36,964 nucleotides of DNA from assembly GCA_933822405.4 (NCBI GenBank), contig CAKOGP040000857.1, positions 2,322 to 39,285 on the forward strand, read 5' to 3'. The notes beneath the pieces were generated by a model. That model made no database searches. It had not been told where the DNA came from and worked only from the letters and a program-made list of their open reading frames with translations. The stretch comes from Cylindrotheca closterium (lineage: Eukaryota > Bacillariophyta > Bacillariophyceae > Bacillariales > Bacillariaceae). Each line of letters begins with the position of its first letter. Position 1 is the stretch's first letter. Position numbers and translations under genes: made by a program. This document shows, in pieces, positions 20,254 through 29,642 of this stretch.

Positions 20254-21961
20254 TCATGGTGGATTATTGTGTGATTGCGGCCCAGCACCGCCGCTCCCAA
20301 CGTAACATATATATCAACTATGCTTGCCACAACCTGCCTCTGATTTCACTTTCTCCACTCCTGGGGTCCAGGCCGTGCAATTTCATTGGTCTCCGTTGAA
20401 AATCGTCCTGTAGGAACCCAGATAATGCACATAAAATGGTATCATTGCCTTTAGTATAATAGTACAAGCAACTTCCGCAGAAAATTCTAGCTCTATGTTG
20501 CCTTGGGACTTTGTAGACGTCCCGAAACCGCTGTAAAAGTAGTTTTCAGACCTCGTTGAGGTCCTTTAGCAGTGATTTCAGAGGTGGAAGGGGCAAACGC
20601 ATCCATATCGCTTCATACAAACAATATAGATACGGTCACGATGCAGAGAAAGTCCGCGACCCACGAGTTTTCCTCTAGAGGGTGATGCTTTCCTTGGCCT
20701 CGAGGCTCACCATTGCCGATGAAAGGGAAAATTGATGTGATTGACGGGCAAGCGCAGAGAGGTGCGTGATGGGTTCGGAAACAGATGAGACGTACAGAAA
20801 ATATCAGGTTCGAGCGCAAATTCTACCAAGCGACTCGTGGAATTTTTCGTAGGAGCAAAATGGAATAAAAATGGCATCCGAGACATCACCTTTGTCAACA
20901 ATACCATATGCCGATACTACAATACTGAGGGAGTATGTAACAAAGCTGGCCTATTACCTACATCCAAGCCTATACTATATTACCTACAGGTATTCGTCTT
21001 CCTTAATTCATTCCACTCTCTCCACAGTGGCAGTCTTCGCCATTCTTCAGCAACTGCCGCAGCAACACAGAAACCATAGTAGCTCTCCAACATAACAATC
21101 AACAGATCTTAGACCTTGGGGGAAAGGAAGGGAAGGGAAGGGGAATCTTTCAATTGTCACTCTTTTGTCGTGCCGTTTCAAGCCTCTTCTGTAGTAGCTT
21201 GTTTCATTTTCTCGATAACTGCCTATCACCCCACTTCTCTGACCTTGACCTTGCATGACTGCGCTAATGAAAACCAATTGATCTGGTGGTACACGTATTG
21301 TAGATGATGCAGGTGTTGCAGACGGCGTAGCTACCTTCTTTAGCTTCCGTTTCGCTGTCAATCATCTTCACATCCTGAATGGTGATGCGAATCAGTAAAT
21401 TCGTCGTCACCAGATCAAAAATTGTTGCAAACCGGTTTCGAGCATAGAGCTAAAATCCTAGAAAGAATGCGCGTCGAACCGTCTAATCGGCGTTAGATTG
21501 CGACGTCTTTTAAAAATGACCAATTTGGATTTCTATGGTGATATTTTTTTAGAAAAGCCCGAAAGTGGGTATGGGAAGGGGGGGTTTTCATTAGCAATTT
21601 CGTCATCGCCAAATCTATCAGGGTCAAGTCCGTTCATCTTCCTGTATGTGGAAAACAACCATCTTGATGCATTGTTCACCCCATAGTTTGACTTTGATTG
21701 TCCTAGTCTTGGACCCTTGGCAATGGCTTTGGATGTCATGGGCAAGGTCGCAAATGCACTGCTGCAGCCTGGTTGAGTCCAATGACGAAGGCTCTGTTTG
21801 TGTGCAGGTTGAAATATTAGGTGGTCGGTCTGGCATCAACCGTCGATGCATCACATGAGGTTTCATGAAAGTTGGTTCTCCTCCGCGTGGCGGAAGAAGG
21901 CCAGACGGTTCTGGTGACTCCTAAAAGACCTTCGGCTGGATCGTCGCACTTTCATCTCGGC
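20254..21961. other. intergenic region, no supported gene
   Basis: Several short frames on both strands overlap. A minus-strand piece starting MIDSETEAKEG (ATG near 21366) and another starting MKPHVMHRRLMPD (ATG at 21866) look slightly protein-like but have no recognised domain or splice structure. Nothing else is supported. Confidence 0.4.
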
Positions 21962-21989
21962 ACCAAACAATCAAACAATCAAACAGTCG

Positions 21990-22031
<42 letters not shown>

Positions 22032-22075
22032 CAGTCGACCAAACAGTCGATCAATCAAACAATCAAACAAATAAT
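21962..22075. repeat. CAAT/CAAACAAT microsatellite-like tract
   Basis: About 11 consecutive CAAT units near 21990-22030 are embedded in imperfect CAAACAGTCGA and CAAACAAT repeats. The tract lies 65 bp upstream of the MFS transporter ATG, so it sits in its promoter or 5' UTR. Confidence 0.85.
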
Positions 22076-22140
22076 CCGTCGTGTGATTGTCAGTATTGTT
22101 AGCCTAATTGACACTTTCTTCTACCCAATAGTATTGTATC

Positions 22141-23643
22141 ATGACAACTTCTTCTTCTTCTTCGTCGTCAACGAATGATCGACATGACATTCTTAAGGCG
22201 TACCCTAGATTCTGGGCAAGCCTTGGAGTGATGCAAACCCTGCTTTCAGCTGGGATTGTCTTCGGCTGGGCAAGTTTGTTGCCAATTTTGCGAAACGAAG
22301 GAGTTGATAATACTCCGCAGCAATTTTCAAAGATCTTTACCTGCGGTGCCATTGGAAATTACCTTTCCACTTTGCTATTTGGAGTGACATTGGATCGCTT
22401 CGGTCCCAGAGTTACTGCCATTATGGCAAGCCTGTTGTTCGCTGTGGGTTTGATCTTGTGTATTTTCCAGGACTCCTTCTATTGCCTTTCGGTTGGATTT
22501 GGACTGCTAGGCTTTGCTGGCCCTGGTATTCAAATGCCAACGCTGCACTTTGCGAATCTGTTTTCATCGGCTGGTGGTGCCTTTTACATGTCGAGTCAGG
22601 CGGCGGCATTTGATGGTGGAACCTTGGTGTTTGCTGTGGTTCGATACTTTCACATATCCATGAGCTTGACAACTGCTGACTTCTTTCGTGTCTTCCTAAT
22701 CGTTCCAGGATCGGTCCTCCTGACGGCAATATTCGTATGGCCAGATGTAGCGTTGGACAATCCAGAGACTGTCGAACAAGAATTGGATGCCAAACTTGAG
22801 TCTCCATATTTGGGACCCGCCTCTTCGCCGTACCTGTCTCCTCGGGTCAAACCCATGATCAAGAAGAAGAAGAAGGCAAATGCAAATGCAAATGCAAATG
22901 CCCAGAGTACAACAGAGGGCGGTGATAATGCTGAGCAAAGCCTGATCAATGCCCCACTCGAAGTGGTGTTTCGCCACCAATCCTTTTGGACTCTTGCCAT
23001 TTGGGTGAGCGTCCACATTTTGAAATTGAATTTTGTGGTTGCGACACTTAATGATCAATTGTACAATACGGTGGACTCGGATACAAAAGATAGGATGATT
23101 GATCTATTTGGAGCCATGCTGCCATTTGGTTTTATCGCACTCCCTTTGGTAGCATGGCTATTGAACAAGTCACCGATATGGGTCATTCAGATTGCCAATG
23201 TGGTCGGCGTTGCCTATGGTGCCATTCTTGTGTGGTATCCTTCCTCAACTTGGCTTTTGTCGTTTGTCGTCTTTCCAGCAGTTGCCACCTCGCGACAGAT
23301 GGTATATTCGACAGTATTCCATCAGATTGGGGCCGTTTTCGGCTTTGCCAATTATGGAGTACTTCTGGGATCGACCAACATTTTGGTCTCTCTAATCTCG
23401 GCCATCCAAACCCCCCTCGTGTCCTTGAGTGAAGATTTGGGTGACTATACTACTGCGAATTATGTATTGCTCTTGTTGACCGTGCCATTATTCTTTGTGG
23501 GGCTTGTGCAATTTCCAGGCTCCAAGAAGAAAAAGTCGACGACACGATCCGACAGCAAAACTTCAGAGGAAGAGGCAACTCTACTTGGTGGAGACCGTTC
23601 TGGAATGCCTAGGAATTACAGTACAACTTCTACTGGGGCCTAA
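22141..23643 (+). CDS. MFS transporter, SLC43/FMP42-like
   Basis: This is an intact intronless 500-residue protein. It is a 12-helix carrier of the major facilitator superfamily, expected to move a small solute (amino-acid-like in the SLC43 relatives) across a membrane. The N-terminus is a Ser run (residues 4-10). Helix 1 holds AGIVFGWASLLPIL with the following EG, a pattern I know from SLC43/FMP42 proteins. A motif-A-like LDRFGPR sits at residues 84-90 in the loop after helix 2. Helices 1-6 end near residue 200. The central cytosolic loop (about 205-275) contains KKKKK followed by AN repeats encoded by an AAATGC hexanucleotide tract (22876-22903). Helices 7-12 run from about 285 to 475, and the tail is Lys/Ser-rich. 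The family is firm, but the substrate and the membrane are not shown. The gene ends convergent with the Mpv17-family gene. Confidence 0.85.
   Translation: MTTSSSSSSSTNDRHDILKAYPRFWASLGVMQTLLSAGIVFGWASLLPILRNEGVDNTPQQFSKIFTCGAIGNYLSTLLFGVTLDRFGPRVTAIMASLLFAVGLILCIFQDSFYCLSVGFGLLGFAGPGIQMPTLHFANLFSSAGGAFYMSSQAAAFDGGTLVFAVVRYFHISMSLTTADFFRVFLIVPGSVLLTAIFVWPDVALDNPETVEQELDAKLESPYLGPASSPYLSPRVKPMIKKKKKANANANANAQSTTEGGDNAEQSLINAPLEVVFRHQSFWTLAIWVSVHILKLNFVVATLNDQLYNTVDSDTKDRMIDLFGAMLPFGFIALPLVAWLLNKSPIWVIQIANVVGVAYGAILVWYPSSTWLLSFVVFPAVATSRQMVYSTVFHQIGAVFGFANYGVLLGSTNILVSLISAIQTPLVSLSEDLGDYTTANYVLLLLTVPLFFVGLVQFPGSKKKKSTTRSDSKTSEEEATLLGGDRSGMPRNYSTTSTGA
22862..22903. repeat. in-gene AAG and AAATGC microsatellites
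   Basis: An AAG run followed by about four AAATGC units encodes the Lys run and Ala-Asn repeats in the central loop of the transporter. The hexamer keeps the reading frame, so length changes would be tolerated. Confidence 0.8.
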
Positions 23644-24031
23644 ATTGGGAATCGCCGTTGGCATTTGGTGACAATTTGTATGCTGCGTATGCTGGTATTG
23701 GATTTGATATTTGATTTCTATATTTCTATATTTCTGCACTGCAGTGTTGAATGGAATGACATAAAATGCTTGGAACTTGTATTGCAAGTGTGTCAACCGA
23801 GATTCCGAATTGAAAACTTCGTCTCTATTATAGTGTCTATGTAAATAGTTAATCTTCAGTTCGGTTTCTTGTCTGACCTACAGAGCGCAAAACTGATTGC
23901 AAAATGGGCCGTACGGTGATTTAGCACGATTATTTTCTTCTTTCGAATCAATATATATGATGTAATGAGGCATGCAATCATGTCATCATCATGCAATCAT
24001 CATGCGATGATACATTCATTCAATCATTCGT
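23644..24031. other. convergent 3' spacer
   Basis: This holds the 3' ends of the MFS and Mpv17-family genes. No gene is present. Short CATT/CAAT and ATCATC repeats lie at about 23960-24030, next to the Mpv17 stop codon. Confidence 0.6.
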
Positions 24032-24841
24032 TCATTCGTTTGGTGGCAGTAGAAGCATTGCCAGAATGATGGACCATACAAAGAAGATGATATTGTTGTA
24101 TAGGACACGATAGGGCGGGTGTACCAATGCCAAGTTGATCAAAGTGGCTGGTACCCAAAGCTTCCAATTTGTCACGAGCGTCATGCCGAAATCCTTTTGC
24201 AGGTGCAACATCATCGCCTTCAGACCAAGGCCTTCTAGTGTATCCAAAAATAGGAACACTGCAAACAGAAATGATGGAGCAAATAGCAATTGATCAATGA
24301 GAAGCTTGACAAAAGTTGTCCACGTCCATGGATTGGAAGTCGGCGGAAGCTCTCGATCCAATAGCACGTAATAATAGTGCGTCACTGGTGCTTGCAGAAC
24401 GAGTCCGAGGAAAAAGAATTCCCACATTTGCTTTGCGTCAAACGTTTGGAAACTAACAATGAGTTGCGAAATGACTTCTCCTGAGGCTGTCAGAACGGCT
24501 GAAGTCAAGGATTTCGTGATTAATGGATAATCATCAATGCTCTTCTGGTATGACTTCCAAAGCCTGCATAATATGGCAGCACAGGGTGGTCCATGTCCCT
24601 TCCTACTACTACGAGATGGTTTCGATGGTTTCCATGGTTTCGATGGATCCAGCAGCAGAGGAGAATCTTCTCGTGTTAGCGACAAGTGGGTGACTAGCCA
24701 TGGCTTCTTTTTGGTTGTATTCAAGCTATCGTTGCCATTCAAACTCAGCTCATGTTTTGTGGGAGTGACGTATGAGAGAGTTTCATCATCGTCTGCATGT
24801 TCGTCATGATTCTGCGTTTCGATGTCGTCAAATGTTTCCAT
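24032..24841 (-). CDS. Mpv17/PMP22 family membrane protein
   Basis: This is an intact intronless 269-residue protein. The family comprises small four-helix proteins of the inner mitochondrial membrane, peroxisome or plastid envelope, and Mpv17 itself affects mitochondrial DNA maintenance and forms a channel. Residues 1-90 are a hydrophilic, acidic, Ser/Pro-rich extension not needed for the fold. The family core starts at LWKSYQKSIDDYPLITKSLTSAVLTASGEVISQ (about 94-126), with the classic W..Y...L..P..T....G...GD.I.Q layout (here GEVISQ). Next come GLVLQAPVTHYYYVLLD, LLIDQLLFAPSF (about 180-191, the DQ....P motif) and NWKLWVPATLINLALVHPPYRVLYNN (about 225-250, matching NWxxWPxxxxxNFxxVPxxxR). 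No clear presequence is visible, so the organelle is uncertain. It converges on the MFS gene. Confidence 0.9.
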   Translation of the reverse strand: METFDDIETQNHDEHADDDETLSYVTPTKHELSLNGNDSLNTTKKKPWLVTHLSLTREDSPLLLDPSKPWKPSKPSRSSRKGHGPPCAAILCRLWKSYQKSIDDYPLITKSLTSAVLTASGEVISQLIVSFQTFDAKQMWEFFFLGLVLQAPVTHYYYVLLDRELPPTSNPWTWTTFVKLLIDQLLFAPSFLFAVFLFLDTLEGLGLKAMMLHLQKDFGMTLVTNWKLWVPATLINLALVHPPYRVLYNNIIFFVWSIILAMLLLPPNE

Positions 24842-26175
24842 TGCTGTGATCGTCGTTTGTTATTTATGATACTGAGTGAAAGGTGTGTTGGCATTAGAAT
24901 TGACACAGACACTGACACCTTGACATCTTCTTCCTATCTACCGGTACCTGGTACAGTAAGATGCAGAAGACAATTGCACAAGATGATAGGATCGAGGTCT
25001 CAATTTGTGAGCTCAAACTCTACTTCGAGTTCTGCGAATTCGGTTGCGTCACGGATCTTACAAGTCGATTCGAAAATGGAGATCTGAATGCCAAAGGAGT
25101 GTGGACTAAAACTCAGTCCGAACTATTGGGAGATGGTATATTTTTTGCAAAGTACATCTTCAAAGCGCGGTTGCAAGCGGCAAGGGAAATTTGTTGCGCT
25201 TCCTGGTAACGGGTAACGGGTAACGGGTGCCTTGCAATGGTATCGGATGAGCTTTGATATAAATTGTAGTCTGAATATTTTGTATACTGTTCTACACAAC
25301 ATGCGATGAAAACTGAGACATGCCTCCATTGCAGCGCGGTATGTTTGACGGCAGCACTTTGGTAATCGAAGTGACCGCTTCATAAACGAGCATCGGAAAC
25401 CATTGGTTGTGACCGGAGCTCTTCATCGATCGGACCCTTTGCCATTATGACCTTTACTCCTTCGTACGGAATCTCAGAAGGGAATCCGGAATTAGAAACT
25501 TTCCATTTCATTCTTTTCTTTGATTGAATGCTCCCAAATTGGACTAACATGAACCAAAGTGAAATTCTTGATTCCGTCGTCCAAGGGCCACTGTACCTTC
25601 GTATGCTTGCTGTTTTGCTGTATAGCAGCCTCCTGAAGTTGTAAACCACATCTTATTATTCGATTACCATCTTGGATCGAACGATATACTTATTTGTTCC
25701 GGAAATCGGAAAACCATTTTTTATTTTTATTTTTAAATCACACACAAAATACACCAACTATCGCAAAGACCAACGGCGTCGCCAAGTTGATTCCAATCAC
25801 TTTATATTTTGCCTAGTAAATAACTAGATAAAATGGAGGAATACTAAATAATAATGACCCGTCCAGTGGACTGTCAAGAAAGGTGCAAGCGCTTTCATGT
25901 GCTGTTGGATGGAAACTAGTGTGGATTTTACTTCTTTGGAGCAACAAGCCTTTCTACAAAAAAAAAATGTACTACTCACTGTTCTTATCATTCAGATCAG
26001 CTTCAACTATTATTTTATATTATTACATGGTAGACTGTTTTGAGAAAGACACAAAACCGACAGCCCGGCACACGACGACGACCACCATCACCAAGAAGAT
26101 GGTGGTGGCCCGCCATTCCTCTCTTTTATATTATAGAACCCAAGATATTTCTCCATCAAAAACCCAATTGGAAAA
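24842..26175. other. intergenic region, no supported gene
   Basis: It contains the promoter side of the Mpv17-family gene and the 3' side of the Cys-rich secreted protein gene. Small frames occur (24961-25209 +, 25380-25649 -) without domains. A short tandem GTAACGG repeat (three to four units) sits at 25205-25228. Confidence 0.45.
25205..25228. repeat. GTAACGG short tandem repeat
   Basis: About three consecutive 7-nt GTAACGG units lie in intergenic DNA. Confidence 0.7.
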
Positions 26176-27282
26176 TTATATTGGTACTTCGTTTGGTATC
26201 AGAGGACTGCTGCCTCGTCCTCGGACAATACTGTTGGCACCGCCTTGCGCTCGTCGTGTAAATTTCATATCCTTCTTGAACCCTACAAGCGGGGTAGCTT
26301 TTCGTCTATCCACAGCTCTAGTACCGGTACCGGTAGTTGGCGTGGACAATTCTAATGTCTGGGATGGTGTTGGTCTTTGAAGTTGGGTCGGCTGTGGCGT
26401 GGGTCCTCTAGTAGGAGCAAGAGTCGGAAATCGACTTGGTCCAGGTGTCGGTTCCCTGGTTGGACCAGGCGTCGGTTTAGGAGTTGGTAGGCCGGTAGGA
26501 TATGGTGTTGGTTCAGGCGTTGGCAGTCCGGTAGGATATGGTGTTGGTTCAGGAGTTGGTTCTCGGGTCGGAGGCCGCGTCGGTCGCCTTGTTGGTCTAC
26601 GAGTGGGTCTCGGCGTTGGATTTCTTGTCGGTCCCCTCGTCGGTCGTGGGGATGGTCCTGGTGTCGGATTTCGAGTAGGTCGTGGAGTAGGATTTCGAGT
26701 AGGTCGACGTGTTGTTTGAGAAATGGGTTGCGGGGTCGGATTTCTCGTTGGTGGACGAGTTGGGTTTCTCGTTGGCGCAGGAGGGGAACTTCCGCATCCA
26801 CAGACCGAAAACGAAAAATGTTTCAGAGGATTGCACATGAATCCTGGAATGAGTCCATTTCTTCCTCGATCATACAATTGTCCACAACTGAAATCACCAA
26901 CGTATCTTGCGACGACTCGAGCATTTGGTTTCCCAGGATACTTGTCGTTCCCACAAATTCGACACATGGGTTCCGTTCCGCCGCTATTCGACTTGGTAGG
27001 TGCTGGAGCTGGAGGGACGTAGATGGCTGGTGGCTCGGCATCGCCACAGCAACTTTCCCTATATCGACTTTGTAACGAGGAACACTGACCACTGTTCTTG
27101 TCTAGACTTCCCAGTTTCAACCAAGCTTCTCCACATGTCCTGAATGGATTGGTGTCGACGATGTAATCCAAACGCTTTGGAACTACTTCCAACCTGCTGC
27201 ATAGGGGACATTTACTTGCTCCATTGGCGACAGAAAATTGTAGAATCCCGAGGATAACGACTAGCCATTGATTGCAGATCAT
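26176..27282 (-). CDS. secreted Cys-rich protein with PT-rich stalk
   Basis: The frame is open further upstream, but I place the start at the ATG at 27282 because it opens a clean signal peptide ([21 protein letters not shown], cleavage near residue 21). That gives 368 residues. Two Cys-rich modules follow. The first (residues 25-79) runs CPLC...TC...QC...CCG, and the second (107-163) runs CRIC...SC...MC...CGC. This spacing recurs in secreted proteins of diatoms, although I cannot name the domain. Residues about 168-325 are a PT-rich stalk of [20 protein letters not shown] and similar repeats, likely O-glycosylated. The last about 50 residues are basic ([12 protein letters not shown]). It is probably an extracellular or cell-wall protein. 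No membrane anchor is seen. The internal PT repeats make the opposite strand look open (VGxxVG repeats), but that frame is a shadow. Confidence 0.75.
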   Translation of the reverse strand: MICNQWLVVILGILQFSVANGASKCPLCSRLEVVPKRLDYIVDTNPFRTCGEAWLKLGSLDKNSGQCSSLQSRYRESCCGDAEPPAIYVPPAPAPTKSNSGGTEPMCRICGNDKYPGKPNARVVARYVGDFSCGQLYDRGRNGLIPGFMCNPLKHFSFSVCGCGSSPPAPTRNPTRPPTRNPTPQPISQTTRRPTRNPTPRPTRNPTPGPSPRPTRGPTRNPTPRPTRRPTRRPTRPPTREPTPEPTPYPTGLPTPEPTPYPTGLPTPKPTPGPTREPTPGPSRFPTLAPTRGPTPQPTQLQRPTPSQTLELSTPTTGTGTRAVDRRKATPLVGFKKDMKFTRRAQGGANSIVRGRGSSPLIPNEVPI

Positions 27283-27637
27283 GGAAGATAATGAATGCTC
27301 ACTTTGCCACAGAACAAACGTTGTCGTGATGTATGTACCGGTATACCGGTAGGAAAACCGAATTGGGAAGTTTTGCAGTGTATGTGGCGTCAATTTTTCA
27401 AAATGGCTACTGAAAGTCACACACATCAGACGCCAGTATAGTAGGTGCACGCGATCGGGTCTGGCAGGAGCACTGAACGGAAAGCTGTGAATGGATTTCT
27501 AAGTACTTTCATCCGAAAATTTAATTAGGATCAGATCCAATTGCCTTGGCATTCGTTTTCCTAAGTGTTTGACAATAGTATGAAAATATAACGGCTCGAT
27601 CTTTGTGAAAGAATTCGTTGCGAACAGTGAGCCGACT
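27283..27637. other. promoter-side spacer
   Basis: This lies upstream of the Cys-rich protein gene on the minus strand and borders the 2.0-kb TIR element. The word ACCGGTATACCGGT, a perfect palindrome, lies at about 27335-27350. No gene is seen. Confidence 0.4.
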
Positions 27638-27681
27638 GGACCCTCAGCAACTCGTCTGTCTGTCGTCCAATTTAAACGGGG
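27638..27681 (+). repeat. left terminal inverted repeat
   Basis: It begins GGACCCTCAGCAACTCGTC and ends in TTTAAACGGGG. It pairs with 29600-29642. A GGGGGAAG/CTTCCCCC hairpin follows immediately (about 27679-27708). Confidence 0.65.
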
Positions 27682-27761
27682 GGAAGCACTTTTCTCTAGT
27701 CTTCCCCCATTATGTTTTGCAGTCAAATTTAGGGGCCCCAAGTTCTACTTTTGGGTCGAAT

Positions 27762-28003
27762 CGAAACACGACAAACCAGTTCGAAACACGACAACAGATT
27801 CCGAAACGCGACAACAGAATTTGAAAGACGACAAACCAATTCGAAAGACGACAAACTCGAATGAAACACGACAAATCAATTTGAAACACGACAAACTTGA
27901 ATGAAACACGACAAACTCGAATGAAACACGACAAATCAATTCGAAAGACGACAAATCAATTTCGAAAGACGACAAATCAATTCAAAAGACGACGACAACA
28001 AAA
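27762..28003 (+). repeat. 20-nt tandem array A (about 12 units)
   Basis: Each unit has the core GAAA(G/C)ACGACAA plus a 7-8-nt variable A/T-rich spacer. Spacing is 20 nt with few exceptions. Because 20 is not a multiple of 3, and the units lack stops, long frames are open on both strands here without coding. Confidence 0.9.
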
Positions 28004-28029
28004 TTCATCACGCCCGTCTAAACCTGTTC

Positions 28030-28479
28030 ATGGTCCAAAGTAGAAGCGACGGACGGCAGAAAAAACAGGAAAATACGCTCATGTGCGAGAACTATCGCTA
28101 CGTCAAGGTCATGAAGGAAGGCGACAACATGCCTTTTTTGGAGGACCCGGTGAAACATTGGCTCCAGGCGGGAAGGAGCCTAATATCAAGTGGCATCATT
28201 GAAAGGCACAAAGGATTCCATTTGGAGATGTGACGACAATTGTTACTAAACTCGAATCCAACAATAAACAGGATTTGGATTATTATCAAGCTCCATGATC
28301 CGACTTCTCGCAATATTCTTATTGCCAAGCTTCCCGTTCTCAAGTTTGAGTTCTACTACAACCCAGATACGGTTGTCTCCAACTATAATCGGGCTACTGA
28401 CGCCTCAACTGGTTCGACGAGTGTCACAATCAGTTTAGATGACATGTCAAAGGAAATGCATGATCGAGCAGAATTTTGA
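28030..28479 (+). pseudogene. unrecognised ORF inside the TIR element, one in-frame stop
   Basis: The ATG at 28030 opens a frame of 150 codons interrupted once, by TGA at 28231-28233. The first part is MVQSRSDGRQKKQENTLMC and then a segment with YRYVKVMKEGDNMPFLEDP. After the stop it continues IIIKLHDPTSRNILIAKLP and ends NRATDASTGSTSVTISLDD. The composition is protein-like but I recognise no family. It lies between the two 20-nt arrays and could be a captured host fragment or a relic of the element's own gene. Confidence 0.35.
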
Positions 28480-29276
28480 AAGAAATGCTTTTCAAAGAAC
28501 ATTTTATATCTATCTGTTGAGATTTGTATCACATGTTGCAGTGAAGTAGCAGGGATGGTAGGATATATGTATAATACGCTGGTCTTTTGCTGGTCTAGAA
28601 CTCTTGTTTATTGTCTTTACATCTATCTACAGCATCTTCAGTCAGAATATTATGGAGTGGTGAAGACTGCTCTTGAATGGAATGGGACCACGCATCCACA
28701 ATTGCCGATTGTCCACTACCGAAATTCCAAACCCGTGGCTTATTATTGTATCTGTGAAGGTAGTATCGGGGATCTTGACTGCAGTCCGAATGAGAAGGCT
28801 CATTGATCGATCCAACGGTGACTACCATCCGTCGACAGCACCCAACTCATACCTTTCTGACTAGTTTCTTCCCTTACAAAATCACGTCTTGAATCTTTTT
28901 GATCGTTTCCCATGTTTTGATCGTTGACCAAAAAACTACTTTTCGAAGACAGTAAAGCCCCATTAAGAAGTACTTAAGATCTTCGTCTCCTTCGTTGATC
29001 TTGGTGTCTGCAATGTTGCTTAGTTGCAGGTCGGTCTAGATCCAAACTGCACGGCAAGGAGAGACTCCAAAATGGTGCTTGAAGTGGAAGACATTCGCCT
29101 TTCCCCTTCGCACATTTGATTCCCTTCCACACGTATCCCCAATGGAGAAAGGCCGTGATATTCGTCATCTCCGATGGAGTGAGGATGTGGTTCATGGGCG
29201 GATCTTCGTCCGATGATAAGATCATGAGAGATAGGCGAGAATGCTGCATATGTATTTCCATCCGACAACTTCAAGC
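28480..29276. other. interior of the TIR element, nothing recognised
   Basis: Short frames exist on both strands. One minus-strand frame starting at ATG 29261 reads MEIHMQHSRLSLMILSSDED and then TNITAFLHWGYVWKGI before turning into Lys/Arg-rich sequence. It is too short and domain-free to call. Confidence 0.35.
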
Positions 29277-29519
29277 TGAAACAAAGACGACAAGATTTTT
29301 CGAAAGACGACAAGATTTTTTGAAAGACGACAAGAAATTTCGAAAGACGACAAGATTTTTTGAAAGACGACCAGCACCCCCGATTGACAAGATTTTTCGA
29401 AAGACGACAAGATTTTTCGAAAGACGACAAGAAATTTCGAAAGACGACAAACCAATTCGAAAGACGACAAACTCGAATGAAACACGACAAATCAATTTGA
29501 AACACGACAAAATATTTTT
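29277..29519 (+). repeat. 20-nt tandem array B (about 12 units)
   Basis: It has the same core, GAAA(G/C)ACGACAA, at 20-nt spacing, with GATTTTT/GAAATTT spacers in its first part. Its last part (29439-29511) is identical over 73 bp to 27823-27895 in array A. One unit near 29368-29385 is disrupted (CCAGCACCCCCGATT). Confidence 0.9.
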
Positions 29520-29599
29520 CGGAAAACTGTAATGCCCCCTTTTAAACAACTCCCCCTAAAGAATGATGTATTCGCTCCCCGTAAATTCAATACGCAAAA

Positions 29600-29642
29600 T
29601 CCCCCTTAAAACGACGAAGGACGGACGAGTTGCGGAGGGTCC
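29600..29642 (-). repeat. right terminal inverted repeat
   Basis: On the minus strand it begins GGACCCTCCGCAACTCGTC and reaches TTTTAAGGGGG. It pairs with 27638-27681 with a few mismatches and a small gap. Confidence 0.65.

Larger units (their letters stand above)
27638..29642. mobile_element. 2.0-kb TIR element with two 20-nt-unit arrays, family unknown
   Basis: The left end starts GGACCCTCAGCAACTCGTC. The right end, read on the minus strand, starts GGACCCTCCGCAACTCGTC. The similarity continues through GTC/TCGTC words to TTTAA and a G run, giving terminal inverted repeats of about 45 bp. Inside, array A (27762-28003) begins 124 bp from the left end and array B (29277-29519) ends 123 bp from the right end, both in the same direction. 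The centre (28004-29276) has only broken frames. I see no transposase and no convincing target-site duplication. It looks like a non-autonomous DNA element, but its directly oriented arrays placed symmetrically are unusual. Confidence 0.55.

Noticed and set aside
22421..23058. Minus-strand frames of 120-128 codons
   Set aside because: They lie opposite the intact MFS transporter, and the Phe/Ala runs in them are the complement of its AAATGC repeat.
25205..25228. Telomere-like repeat from GTAACGG units
   Set aside because: There are only about three units, the motif is not the TTAGGG type expected in diatoms, and it is flanked by ordinary intergenic DNA.
25883..26380. 165-codon plus-strand frame
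   Set aside because: It is low-complexity, overlaps the 3' end of the Cys-rich secreted protein gene on the other strand, and has no domain pattern.
26399..26719. Plus-strand frame of Gly-Val repeats
   Set aside because: It is the antisense shadow of the PT-rich stalk encoded on the minus strand.
27605..27990. Open frames running through the 20-nt arrays on both strands
   Set aside because: They are open only because the repeat unit lacks stop codons in every frame. The 20-nt period shifts frame at each unit, so this is not a protein repeat.
27762..29519. CRISPR-like arrays (regular repeat plus variable spacer)
   Set aside because: The unit is only 20 nt with 7-8-nt spacers, the spacers recur, the genome is eukaryotic and no cas genes are present. 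They are tandem repeats of an element.
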